64,000 nucleotides of DNA from Lunularia cruciata (taxonomy: Eukaryota > Streptophyta > Marchantiopsida > Lunulariales > Lunulariaceae), in the NCBI GenBank assembly GCA_948567375.1, contig OX419761.1, positions 47,406,243 to 47,470,242 on the forward strand. The letters run 5' to 3'. The position numbers and the translations under genes were made by a program. This document shows positions 1 to 9,521 of this stretch, piece after piece. Position 1 is the stretch's first letter. Every line of letters starts with the position of its first letter. The notes below the pieces were generated by a model, which saw only the letters and a list, made by a program, of their open reading frames with translations, did not search any database and was not told where the DNA came from.

Positions 1-1434
1 GGAGTACCTGATGGAGTACCTGCTAGTCAGCCACCTGCTACTACACAGACTGAGTCTAGCATGATGTTGGGGGCCGCTCAGCTGATTATGCGGCATCCTT
101 TATTTTCAGCCAGTGACATGTTTACATTGGGAGTTGACCCAGCCCCAGTGTTCCGGTTGGCTGCCACGTTGTGTGAGAGTAGGGATGGTGCAGTTCCTAC
201 TACTAGAGCAGAGGTGGTTGGTAGTGGAGCTGACTTGGTTGAGGAGCATGGGATCCGTTCAGCGACCAGTGGTTTATGGCAGGCAGCAGCGGCTAGACTG
301 GAGGAGTTGCCAGCTAGACCGGCCTTTGAGAGAGCGCGGTTTACACCTGGTGTTGTCCTATTGGATAACCAAAGGGGGATCTTTCGTTTGGTAGGACCTT
401 CAGGGAAGGTCTATACACCACAGAGAGTCTTGTTAGACTCTGGTGCGCAGCCCCTTATGTTGGGGAAGGCTGTAGTTGTTGGTCTGGAGTTACGGAAGAC
501 CGATATGGAGAGGTGTCCATTTCAGATCCAGACATCTCTTGGTGGTGGTTCGACACAGTACATCACACGTGGAGAGCTTGTTGTCCAGGTTCAGCCTGGT
601 CATCCGACTGATAGCTCGGTGGTGAGAGCTCAGGCTATTGCGACGATAGCTGAGTCCTATGATGTGCTAGTTGGGGGAGCAGTGTTATACCCTATGGGTT
701 TCAGTATTGACTATTGGGAGGAGACAGCCTCTTATAGACCTGGTTGGCAGTCTGGTGAGGGACGGGTATGTCGCCTACCAGTACGCTTTAGTAGTGGCAG
801 TCTTGGCTCACTACAGTCCGGGACCATGGCAGCATCAGTTTTGGCTTTCAGTGGTGCAGTTACTTGGCCTGGTGACTTGTTGGAGGGGAACGCCCATGCA
901 GAGGATACTCCAGTACCAGAGGAGATCACTCGGCTATGGAGTACGAGTGGGATTGTTCCATCCACCTTGGATGTTCCATTGTGGAGTTCAGAGGAGGCAT
1001 TGCAGCAGCATGCAGATCAGTTGGTGCAGCAGGCTTGGAGTGGAGCCTTCGTACCATCAGGGGATGAGTGTGAGGATGAGCCTCCAGAGGCGATTGCTTT
1101 GACACCTCTGGATACCACACTCATTGCTTGGCAGTATCCAGTAGAGGGGATATGTCTATTAGAGTTGTTTGGTGGGATCAGCACCGGACTAGCTGCGGTG
1201 TTACAGGCGGGTATCCGAGTACAGAGGTACTTGTATGTAGAGAGAGATGAGACTGCTAGGCGAGTCTCTCTACATCATGTGGCACACTTGGCCTATCGGT
1301 ATCCGGAGTTATTACCGATGTCAGCAGTCAGAGGTTACCAGAAGGCCTTACCAGGAGACATTTCCTTATTGGGGGCGCATGACCTAGAGAGACATGGGCC
1401 TATTCACTTGGTGATTTCTGGATGGCCATGTTAG
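1..1434 (+). pseudogene. Polyprotein part 1: retropepsin-like protease and N-terminal half of a C5 cytosine DNA methyltransferase
   Basis: The frame is open from base 1, so the start lies outside the window. An aspartic protease core is seen around 424-720: LLDSGAQ carries the DSGA active site and YDVLVGGAVLYPMG matches the later hydrophobic-Gly flap/core segment. A linker of about 130 residues follows. From about 1150 the frame shows methyltransferase motif I (LLELFGGISTG, the S-adenosylmethionine site), motif II (YLYVERDE), motif III-like GDISLL and motif IV GWPC with the catalytic Cys at 1429-1431. The next codon is TAG (1432-1434), in the place where the PCQ signature has Gln; CAG to TAG is one C-to-T change. 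The open frame resumes at once in the same phase. The domain resembles the Dnmt3/DRM branch in canonical motif order, not the permuted DRM order; subfamily placement is by eye. Confidence 0.87.
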
Positions 1435-2384
1435 GGACATACACGTGCGGGCCGCGGTTTGGGTCTTCAGGATCCTCGTTCTGGTGTGTTTTGGGAGATG
1501 TTACGGATACTACGACATCTCCAGGTTCATCAGTCTGTTTCTCCAGCTTACCTTTTGGAGAACGTTCCATTGATGGGTGATTCTCGCACTAGAGTGGTGG
1601 CGAGTACACATCAGGTCCATTCTTGGATGGGACTTGCTGTATTGTTAGATGCAGCCAGAGTGGGATCACGGGCTCATCGTCTTCGTCTTTGGTGGACGAA
1701 CCTTTTACCCAGAGAGGTTCTACAGCGTAGTTATGATGGGATTCAGCGACTAGACCACATTCTTGTTGATGATATCTTGGATGTTGGACGTCAGTCTCAG
1801 ACAGTGGTAGTGGCTGATAGGTCACCTATGGCAGTGGTGAACCTAGTTGGACAGCCTAGAGCTGCATTTCCCACACTCATGAGTTTCCCAGGCTCTCATG
1901 CTTTTCGAGAGGGAGGACCTGGACTTGTTTGGGACTCACAGTTACAGCAGTTGGTGGAGCCCAATGCTGATGAGAGAGAGCGGGCAATGGGTTTTCGCAC
2001 CGGTATTACCGTTGTTCTAGCAGTGTCAGAGGCATCCAGGCGTCAGGTGTTAGGTCAGGCTATGGACCTGAACTATTTGACCTGGATTGTGAGCCTTGGT
2101 TTGGCAGAGCAGCGTAGGATGCGCTTGATAGGCATCACCACTTGGACACTTGTGAGCCCTGTGCCTATCGAGACGATTCAAGCACATGCTGGGGGCAATG
2201 GACCGAGTGGACATGGTATTCTTGGGACACATCCAGTAGCTACTAGGGAGAGTGGTCTACTTGGAGTCCATCCAGGTGAGCGTGGGCTACTTGGATTACA
2301 CCCTTGGTCCACATGGGATGCAGCCAGAGGACGTATGGAGCTTGCAGCCAGAGTGGAGGGAGTTTTTCACACAGAGGTTGGGAC
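1435..2384 (+). pseudogene. Polyprotein part 2: C-terminal half of the C5 DNA methyltransferase
   Basis: This is the same frame as 1-1431, continuing after the amber codon with GHTRAGRG and DPRSGVFWEMLR. Motif VI is YLLENVPLMGDS (ENV at 1558-1566), motif VIII is SRAHRLRLWWTNL (about 1660-1700), followed by a target-recognition stretch, RERAMGFRTG (about 1975-2005) and motif X-like GQAMDLNYL (about 2053-2080). All motifs needed for SAM binding and cytosine transfer are therefore present in order. Such enzymes methylate carbon 5 of cytosine; in a retrotransposon the target could be its own cDNA or the insertion site, which is inference. After the domain come three spaced G(I/L)LGxHP repeats (2217-2305). 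The frame is interrupted at 2384 by element C. It is not a separate host gene, since protease and RT lie in one frame with it. Confidence 0.87.
2381..2384. repeat. Target-site duplication GGAC, left copy
   Basis: GGAC directly precedes the left LTR and recurs at 10214-10217 directly after the right LTR. Four bases match exactly when the LTR ends are placed at TG...CA; five bases would not match. Confidence 0.85.
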
Positions 2385-3076
2385 TGTAACACCCATTTGT
2401 GCATGTGTGTGGTATTGTGATATTTAGCTTGGTATTACAAGTACTTAAAAGATATTATTTATATAGAGATAAAGGATGGTTCTATATTAGTCATGGTTAG
2501 CTAAAGTTAGTCATAGCTAAGATAGATGGGACCTTACTTTAGAGGAAGTAGAAAAGATGAGCACCACTATTTTGGATTTTAGTGTGTTGACTTGGTATTA
2601 TTCCTAGGTGTTTGGCTTTGGGGAAAGAGTTGAGAACTCTTGGGCCTGCAAGCCTTTTTGTTTTGGATTCTTCTTTAGTCCAAGGATAGCCCATGTGAAG
2701 GAATCCTTGCTTTAGTGGTTGGGTCAAGATAAGACCACATGCTTAGGGGAATATGCCCATGTGAATGGATATTCCTTTCTACTTTTTGACTTTACTTGAC
2801 TTTTAGTCTAGTAACTTGAGTTACTACGGTAATTAGTAACTTTGGTACGTAACTATTTCACAAGTATATAAACAAGGAGTGAGGAGGTACTCATCATCCT
2901 TTCATTTGCAACTATCTCTCTCTCATTGAGTTCTCTAGTGAGCAATGTCTTGAGTCTTGGAGTGTTAGCCTTGGAGGAGTATGATGGAGTTGGGGTTCCT
3001 TGCCTTCTTAGTCCATGGTGCGCTACCATAATAGCCATCAGAGGTTCATCTTGAGTGAGAGACAGGCCGGCTCACA
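2385..3076 (+). repeat. 5' LTR of element C
   Basis: Begins TGTAACACCC and ends GGCTCACA; identical to 9522-10213 except for two T/C differences. It carries the promoter: a TATATAAA box lies at 2865-2872, about 210 bp before the LTR end. Confidence 0.96.
2865..2872 (+). promoter_or_regulatory. TATA box of element C LTR
   Basis: TATATAAA within CAAGTATATAAACAAGG; transcription would start about 30 bp downstream. The same box lies at 10002-10009 in the right LTR. Confidence 0.65.
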
Positions 3077-3080
3077 TTTT

Positions 3081-3098
3081 TGGTTCCGTTGCCGGGAC
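3081..3098 (+). other. Primer-binding site of element C (tRNA-Asp type)
   Basis: TGGTTCCGTTGCCGGGAC starts four bases after the 5' LTR. It resembles the TGGCGCCGTTGCCGGGGA type site complementary to the 3' end of tRNA-Asp, used by many Athila/Tat elements, with a few mismatches. Confidence 0.75.
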
Positions 3099-3117
3099 CT
3101 CTCTAGAAGGCAAGATA

Positions 3118-3288
3118 ATGTTCCGCGTCCAATTCTACATTAGGCAGAAGGAGGCTATGAGAGCTCACTTGGAGAGAACATTAGGAGAGGAGAGGGCTGA
3201 ACTTATGTTAGAGAACCAAGATCCATTTGTATACCCTGTAGTTCATTATGATGTCTTTGAGGTGATTTTGTACATCTTGTACACATGA
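3118..3288 (+). CDS. Short open frame after the primer site, gag-leader-like
   Basis: A frame of 56 codons from ATG 3118 to TGA 3286. The peptide includes FYIRQKEAMRAHLERTLGEE, which looks like the leader segment just after the primer site of elements D1 and D2 (IERTTGRE context). It may be the remains of the true N terminus of the gag precursor, now cut off by a stop, or a short leader ORF. No function can be assigned. The stretch 3289-3961 after it has no supported gene and reads as untranslated leader. Confidence 0.3.
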   Translation: MFRVQFYIRQKEAMRAHLERTLGEERAELMLENQDPFVYPVVHYDVFEVILYILYT

Positions 3289-3961
3289 GAGGAATTGGAG
3301 AGATTGTGTGAGGTGGATTGCAGATTTTGGGGATTAAGGTGATTTTGGGCAAAATCTAAAGTTTGAGATCTGGACTTGAGATTTCTACACATGATAGCTT
3401 GGGTTATCTTTCAGTTAGCACACTTGAAATTATTGAGAGAGCTTCTATGCGCACTGGGCTAGAATTTTTGAAAGTTGATAGGGTAAAGTGCTCCCGCAAC
3501 TGCATGCTCTCTGGAAAATTGTACAGAGTCTGCCATTTCTTCAATTTTTAGTGAATTGTCCTGAAAATTTCCAAGAAAATTCAGTGCATTGTATCCTACC
3601 TGGTGCCACAAAAATTAGAGAGAGATCATTTTTGCGAAGTGCGTTATGAGTTTTTGAAGTGAGGGGGGTGGTTTTCAGACCAAATCTGAAATATGGGTGC
3701 TGAATAGAAAGGTGTCTAGGCCAAATGGCTCGATGAAAAGATCTAAAATTTTTGCAGGGAGGGACGCCCTAGAGTTGTGATCAAGTGTGGAAAATTTCAG
3801 AGGACTGTGACATATTCGTTGAGAGATTTGAGTGACATTGTGAGGAAGGGTCAATTCTGCAGAGTGGAGATCTCATGCATGAGAAGTTTGAGATCAACAA
3901 AAAGCATGTTTGAGTGTTTAGATTCATCTTTGGGAACATGGAGGGTCATCAAGAGTAGAAA

Positions 3962-4411
3962 TTGAGATTATGCAAGGTTCCCCAAGGGTTTGAGGTGATT
4001 GTAGGGGTGGATTTGAGGAAAAGAGAGTTTACAATAGAATTTGAAGAGAGTGTTGAGAGGATCCAAAAACCTACACCACTTGGAGGAAAGAGTGAGTCTA
4101 AGTGCTTTCTATGTGGAGAGAAGGGACATAAGGCAAGTTCATGTCCATTAACCTTTGAGAGCAAGAGATTGAGGGAAAGGAGAGGCTTACTTGACTTGGG
4201 TTTGCATGTTGGACCTTCTTCACCAAGATTGGGAGGGAGAAGATCTAAGACCAAGGAGTTGTGTGAGGTTTGTGGAGTTGAAGGACTTCCAAAAGGACAT
4301 GAGTGTAGTGGAGTAAAAGCACTTTTGGAAACTTTGGTGAAGGATCTTGGAGAGAGTCTTAGTACAGCTACAGAAATACTACCACCTTCATCAGCTAGTT
4401 CTCAAGATTAG
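3962..4411 (+). CDS. Accessory open frame upstream of gag with zinc-knuckle motif (ORF1-like)
   Basis: An open frame of about 149 codons lying between the primer site and gag. It contains CFLCGEKGHKASSC, a CX2CX4HX4C knuckle, followed by a second Cys/His cluster (CEVCGVEGLPKGHEC). Such proteins usually bind RNA or single-stranded DNA. A TAG lies just upstream in frame and no ATG is visible near the start, so it is either a decayed ORF, a spliced exon, or starts at a non-ATG codon. Tat-lineage elements such as Ogre are known for an extra ORF before gag, so the position is suggestive. Product and expression are unknown. Bases 4412-4646 after it hold a purine-rich leader and no gene. Confidence 0.45.
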   Translation: MRLCKVPQGFEVIVGVDLRKREFTIEFEESVERIQKPTPLGGKSESKCFLCGEKGHKASSCPLTFESKRLRERRGLLDLGLHVGPSSPRLGGRRSKTKELCEVCGVEGLPKGHECSGVKALLETLVKDLGESLSTATEILPPSSASSQD

Positions 4412-4646
4412 CGATGGAGATAATCTTTCAACTTATGGATAAACTATCCATGAGAGTTAGATTAATATGCACTCTAGGATTTGATGTTGCTATAGAAATC
4501 TTGGAGCAACCTGAACCTTTTGTGTTCCCTAGAGTGGATTATTCTCAGATGGTGTTAGTCATGTATATACTCTATTAGTAATAGAGTGAGAGAAAAGAAA
4601 AGAGAAAAAAAAAATTAAGAGAAAAGAAAGATAGTGAGGGGTTAAG

Positions 4647-5243
4647 ATGGGGAAACTTCCGGTTTTCTTTGGCAAGGATGGAGAAGATGTGGAGGCCTTT
4701 GTGAGAGACTTCAAGAGAGCTTGCATAGGAAACAATGAGAGGAGGAAGAATGAGTGGGCCTCATTATTACCAGATTTCTTTGAGGATGCAGCACTTACAT
4801 GGTATGAGTCAGAATACCAAAAGAGAGAGAGGAGAGAGGGGGAAGAGGAGTCTTGGGAGACTTTGACTTCAGCACTCATTGAGAACTTTCTTCCTGATGA
4901 GAGTTATGAGAGATTGATGAGTGAGGTTACATTTCTCAAGCAAGGAGATGGAGAGAAAGTGAGAGTCTATGTGGAAAGAGTGGAAAAATTGGAGTCCAGA
5001 TTTCGCATAGTGTTGAGGAAGGGTGGGGATGATGTGGAGACTACAATGATTGGCATAGGGGCCATGCTCACCAAGAATTTTGTGGGAGGATTGAGACCAC
5101 AAATTAGAAGCAAGGTGAGATATGAGAAACCTTCTTCCAAGGTTGAAGCTATCAAGATCGCAATTCGTATGGAGGAGAGTTTGGAAGGGGATGAAAGTGA
5201 TTTGGTGGTGAAGGAGGTTGTGCATCCTCCTCAAGGCTACTAG
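4647..5243 (+). CDS. gag: Element C gag (capsid region), ends at an amber codon
   Basis: ATG at 4647 follows a purine-rich leader. The 198-residue product has the plant retrotransposon gag layout: MGKLPVFFGKDGEDVEAFVRDF near the start, ALTWYESE in the middle, then a charged helical part with LPDESYERLMSEVTFLKQ. It would build the virus-like particle that packages element RNA. The frame closes with TAG at 5241-5243, 21 bases before the next listed methionine-free open stretch, and the pol frame is in the same phase. The zinc knuckle that normally ends gag lies after this stop. A TAG here is therefore more likely a point mutation than the natural gag end; stop-codon readthrough is the alternative. 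Confidence 0.85.
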   Translation: MGKLPVFFGKDGEDVEAFVRDFKRACIGNNERRKNEWASLLPDFFEDAALTWYESEYQKRERREGEEESWETLTSALIENFLPDESYERLMSEVTFLKQGDGEKVRVYVERVEKLESRFRIVLRKGGDDVETTMIGIGAMLTKNFVGGLRPQIRSKVRYEKPSSKVEAIKIAIRMEESLEGDESDLVVKEVVHPPQGY

Positions 5244-8200
5244 TATGGTGGAACTTCTGATACTTTGGTGACAAGGGTTGCACCACAAGTAGTAGTTGCT
5301 CCAGTTCTTGCACCTCCACCAAAAGATCCACTCCAAACCATCACAGAACAACTTGCGGATCTCAAGATCAATGTGGTGCAATTATGGGAGAAGAGAGAGG
5401 TGGATCAGAATGTAGGGAGAGGGCCTAGGAGTTATGGAAACCATCCATATAGAGGAGGCCAACCAGCCAACAATTTCAATGATAGAAATTGTTTTGGTTG
5501 TGGGGGAAGAGGCCATATCCAAAGGAATTGCCCAAATTCCACTTACCATGGAGGAAGGGGTTATGAGGGAGCCAATAGAGGGAAAGAGGGAGGTAGTGAA
5601 ACCCAAGTGGCTCCTAATCCCAACAAAGGTAAGGGGATAGCATCCATAGATGTGGTTGAGAGCAAGTATGAGAAGGGAGAGTGCTCAAACTCCAAGGGTC
5701 CTAATTTGGAGCTTTTGGCACAAGAGAAGAAGAGAGCTCGTTTTGCAGAGGATGTTCACTCTTCTCAAGGATTTACTTCAAGCAAGGATACTCCTATGTC
5801 TACTAGGAGCACTCGCACCTCAACACCATCAACAACAAAGACTCCAAGGAAGAAGTTGGGGATGGAGGACTTCTTGATCTCCAAGCAACAATGGAACTAC
5901 AATGTGTTGGAGGATGTTGGTAGTCACAAGGCTAACATCACAGTGGGCCAATTAATTGCTTTGAACCCTACCTTGAGAAAGGAGCTTAGAGGTGGTTTGA
6001 GTTCTACAAGGAGCAAGAAGAAGAAGAAGGCAAAAGTTCCAATATCAATGGGGGTGGTGGATGCCAAGCCAGCACCATGGGAAGCTTGTGAATATGCCTC
6101 CAAGATTGATGTGAGAGTGAATGGTCACAACATCAAGGATGCATTGGTTGATGGAGGATCAGCAGTGAATGCCATGTCAGAAAGGTTGATGAAGAAGTTG
6201 GGTATGATACCCTCAAGAGCTTCAACATTTGTGGTGAGCATGGCAAACAAGCAACAAGTTCGACCAGTAGGAGTGATGGATAAGGTGGTAGTTTCAGTTA
6301 TGGGAGTTCAAAATCTCATGACTTTCCAAGTCTTGAAGGATTCAAGCTATGACTTACTTCTTGGGAGGCCATGGTTGAGAGCAGCACGCACAACTGATCG
6401 ATGGCACAAAGGGTACTTAAGGATTGGGCCATCAAACCATAGAGTCACTGTTCCTGTGACTAACACCACCAACACTTCACATTCAGATACCCCATCTTCT
6501 GATTATTGGGAATCTGATTCTGAAGGAGGAGCTTCAGGTGTGGACACAAGCATGGAAGAGGAGACTTCCACGGAGGAGGATGAATCTGAATCTGATTCAG
6601 ATGTGTATCCTTTGTGTGCTATGGATTTTGCACCTAAGCCAGAGGTTTTGAAGGACCCAGATAAATCACCATTGACACTTGAGGAGGTAGAGAGAAGGTT
6701 ATCTACCCTCAAGTATGGCCCAAATGTTACCAAGGAGGAGAAGGTGAGATTTGAGGAGATTTTCCGCAAGTTCATCCATGTGTTTGCTTTTAGTTACAAG
6801 GATTTGAAGGAAGTCACCTTGGAGGAGCACAAGATAGAGGTGGAGTCACATGCAAGACCAATCCGCCAAAAGCAACGTCGCATTAGCCCACCAATATCTT
6901 TGGTTGTGAAGGAGGAGATTGATAAGCTCAAGGAGGCTGGATTTATCTTTGAGGTGGAGAATTCAGAATGGGTGTCTCCAATTGTCATTGTGAAGAAAAA
7001 GAATGGCAAGCTTCGGGTATGTGTGGATTACAAGAAGCTCAATGTTGTTACCAAGAAGGACTACTACCCATTGCCATTCATTGATGAGATCTTGGAGGAG
7101 GTTGCAGGTCATGAGAGGTACAGTTTTGGAGATGGTTATAGTGGATATAACCAAATCAAGATTGCACCAGAGCATCAACAACTCACCACATTCACCACAC
7201 CTTGGGGAACTTACGCTTTCAAGGTCATGCCTTTTGGGCTTTGCAATGCTCCAGCCACATTCCAACGGTTCATGAACAAGGTATTTGAACCTTTCATTGG
7301 GAAATTTGTGAGAGATTTCATTGATGACTTTTGTGTCTATGGGAGCAAGGAGGAGCACTTTGAGCACCTAATCAAAGTCTTGCAACGCTTGGATGAAGCA
7401 AATGCATCACTCAACCCAGAGAAGTGCATTTTTGGATGTGAAGAAGGTCTACTTTTGGGGCACATCATCTCCAAGGATGGAATAGCAGTTGATCCTGAGA
7501 AGGTGAGGAAAATCTCAGACCTTCCATTCCCTTCAAGCTTGACAAAGTTACGCCAATTCTTGGGAATGGTTGGGTACTATAGGAGGTTCATCTTCTCATT
7601 TTCCAACAAGGCTTATGCATTGACCATCTACATGAAGAAGGGTGTAGATTACATGGTGATTTTGGAAGACAAGGAGGCTCTCAAAGCTTTTGAGGAGCTC
7701 AAGCAATCCCTTGTTGTAGCTCCAATTCTTGCTAAACCTGATTGGAGTAAGCCTTTCATCCTCTACACTGATGCTTCTAATGTAGCTATAGGATGCACTC
7801 TTAGTCAATTAGACCAAGATGGGCATGATCATCCAATAGCTTATGCTAGTAGGCAGATGGTTTCAGCAGAGAAGAACTACTCTGTCACAGAGAGAGAAGG
7901 GTTGGCAGTGATCTTTGGTCTCAAGAAGTTTAGACACTACTTGATTGGAGGGAAAGCCACAATTGTCACGGATCACAAGGCTTTGAAGTACATCTTCAAC
8001 AAGCCTAATGTTGAAGGGAGACTAGCAAGGTGGATGATTCTCTTGTCTGAGTATGACTACACAATTGAGGATAGGCCAGGAAAGAAACATGCAAATGCTG
8101 ATTTGTTATCTAGAGCCTATGATCATGATGGAGATGAGCCAGTAGATGATTCCTTCCTGGATGAGGAGCTCATGACAATCTCAGTCACTCAAGAGGTTCC

Positions 8201-9473
8201 AATGGAGTACAAGGAGATTGTGGATTTTGTGACAAGAGGTAACTATCCAGAAGGGATGCATGCTAGGGAGAGGAAGGCCCTTGCAGCAAGATCTAGACCT
8301 TACACAATGGTGGATGATATTCTTTTTCACCAAGGAGCAGATGGTCTACTTCGAAGAGCAGTGGGTAAGGAAGAGTCTATCCTACTCATAAAGGAGTTTC
8401 ATGAAGGTTTAGTATGTGGAGGACACTTTGCAGGAAAGGTGACTGCTTTCAAGATTCTAGATGCAGGTTACCATTGGAGAGGGATTTTCAAGGATTGTCT
8501 TGATTATTGCAAAACTTGTCATGTTTGTCAAGCTTTTGCTAGAAAGTCTACATCCACTCCACCACTTAGATCAATTCCATTGCTAGGACCCTTTGAGAAG
8601 TGGGGAATTGATTTTGTAGGACCTCTCAATAGAACCCCAAGGAACAATCGGTACATTGTGGTAGTTACTGATTACCTTACCAAATGGGTTGAGGCTAGAC
8701 CATTGAGGGACAAGAATGAAGATGAAGTGGGTAGATTTCTTTATGAACGTATTATCACTAGGTTTGGATGCCCTTTGGAGTTGGTTTCTGATAGAGGAGG
8801 AGAGTTTACAGGAAGCATTACTACAGCCATGCTACGACATTTCTCTATCACACATAGAGTAACTACATCCTATAAGCCAAATTCCAATGGCTTGGCAGAG
8901 AGAACCAATCAGACCTTGTGCATGATGTTGGCCAAAGATGCAGAAATGGAGGGGGCTAAACATCATTGGGACAAGAGGATTCATGCAGTTTTGTGGGAGT
9001 ATAGGACAACCATGAAGACTTCCACTGGATATTCTCCATTCCAATTGGTGTATGGTATTGAGTCTACCTTACCTATTCACTTTGATCTTCCTACCTTCCA
9101 AAGCATTCATAGGAGATTGAAGAAAGCACAAGGAAGTGATGCAGAGAAGTCAAGGAAGGATCAACTCATGGAGTTGGAAGAGGCAAGAGCAGTTGCTATG
9201 GTTCGAGTGGAGCAAGCCCAAAGGAAACAAAAGGAGAGCTATGACAAGAGGCAAGGCAAGAAGAAGGTGGAGCCTTTCAAAGAAGGTGATTGGGTAATGT
9301 TGTTTGATTCCATTCGATTCAAGAGAGTACAAAAGAAGTTTTTGCCTAAGTACTTTGGACCTTTCATAGTAGAGAAGGTGTGGGGAAATTACACTTATGA
9401 TCTCAAGGAGTTGGGAGGAAGACACTTTGATAGGATTAACCATGATAAGTTGAAGATGTACCATAGAAGGTAG
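5244..9473 (+). CDS. pol: Element C pol: zinc knuckle, protease, RT, RNase H, integrase (intact 1,402-codon frame)
   Basis: The open frame is in phase with gag; residue numbers below count from codon 5265. A CX2CX4HX4C knuckle (CFGCGGRGHIQRNC) is at 76-89. Protease has VDGGSAVN with Asp 296; the DGGS form is usual in Athila/Tat proteases. Reverse transcriptase spans about 520-700 with FIDDF (Asp 687, 688). RNase H starts near YTDAS (Asp 836). Integrase has the HHCC domain from His 1054 (GGHFAG ... CKTCHVCQ) and catalytic D1116, D1176, E1212, a D-59-D-35-E spacing. The C-terminal part (EGDWVMLFD ... YFGPFIVEKVWGNYTYDL) is the usual GPF/Y-type end; no chromodomain is seen. All catalytic residues are intact, so this frame could supply enzymes if translated with gag. 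Confidence 0.95.
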   Translation, partial: YGGTSDTLVTRVAPQVVVAPVLAPPPKDPLQTITEQLADLKINVVQLWEKREVDQNVGRGPRSYGNHPYRGGQPANNFNDRNCFGCGGRGHIQRNCPNSTYHGGRGYEGANRGKEGGSETQVAPNPNKGKGIASIDVVESKYEKGECSNSKGPNLELLAQEKKRARFAEDVHSSQGFTSSKDTPMSTRSTRTSTPSTTKTPRKKLGMEDFLISKQQWNYNVLEDVGSHKANITVGQLIALNPTLRKELRGGLSSTRSKKKKKAKVPISMGVVDAKPAPWEACEYASKIDVRVNGHNIKDALVDGGSAVNAMSERLMKKLGMIPSRASTFVVSMANKQQVRPVGVMDKVVVSVMGVQNLMTFQVLKDSSYDLLLGRPWLRAARTTDRWHKGYLRIGPSNHRVTVPVTNTTNTSHSDTPSSDYWESDSEGGASGVDTSMEEETSTEEDESESDSDVYPLCAMDFAPKPEVLKDPDKSPLTLEEVERRLSTLKYGPNVTKEEKVRFEEIFRKFIHVFAFSYKDLKEVTLEEHKIEVESHARPIRQKQRRISPPISLVVKEEIDKLKEAGFIFEVENSEWVSPIVIVKKKNGKLRVCVDYKKLNVVTKKDYYPLPFIDEILEEVAGHERYSFGDGYSGYNQIKIAPEHQQLTTFTTPWGTYAFKVMPFGLCNAPATFQRFMNKVFEPFIGKFVRDFIDDFCVYGSKEEHFEHLIKVLQRLDEANASLNPEKCIFGCEEGLLLGHIISKDGIAVDPEKVRKISDLPFPSSLTKLRQFLGMVGYYRRFIFSFSNKAYALTIYMKKGVDYMVILEDKEALKAFEELKQSLVVAPILAKPDWSKPFILYTDASNVAIGCTLSQLDQDGHDHPIAYASRQMVSAEKNYSVTEREGLAVIFGLKKFRHYLIGGKATIVTDHKALKYIFNKPNVEGRLARWMILLSEYDYTIEDRPGKKHANADLLSRAYDHDGDEPVDDSFLDEELMTISVTQEVPMEYKEIVDFVTRGNYPEGMHARERKALAARSRPYTMVDDILFHQGADGLLRRAVGKEESILLIKEFHEGLVCGGHFAGKVTAFKILDAGYHWRGIFKDCLDYCKTCHVCQAFARKSTSTPPLRSIPLLGPFEKWGIDFVGPLNRTPRNNRYIVVVTDYLTKWVEARPLRDKNEDEVGRFLYERIITRFGCPLELVSDRGGEFTGSITTAMLRHFSITHRVTTSYKPNSNGLAERTNQTLCMMLAKDAEMEGAKHHWDKRIHAVLWEYRTTMKTSTGYSPFQLVYGIESTLPIHFDLPTFQSIHRRLKKAQGSDAEKSRKDQLMELEEARAVAMVRVEQAQRKQKESYDKRQGKKKVEPFKEGDWVMLFDSIRFKRVQKKFLPKYFGPFIVEKVWGNYTYDLKELGGRHFDRINHDKLKMYHRR

Positions 9474-9511
9474 AGAGACCTTCACTTTGAGGACAAAGTG
9501 AAAACTTAGTC

Positions 9512-9521
9512 CGGGGGTAAA
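9512..9521 (+). other. Polypurine tract of element C
   Basis: GGGGGTAAA directly precedes the 3' LTR and is the expected plus-strand primer site. Confidence 0.75.

Noticed and set aside
1..2384. A host DNA methyltransferase gene
   Set aside because: The domain is in one frame with a retroviral-type protease upstream and RT downstream, so it belongs to the element.
4869..5381. Minus-strand frame of 170 codons opposite gag
   Set aside because: It is a shadow of the intact gag frame, with composition typical of the complementary strand.
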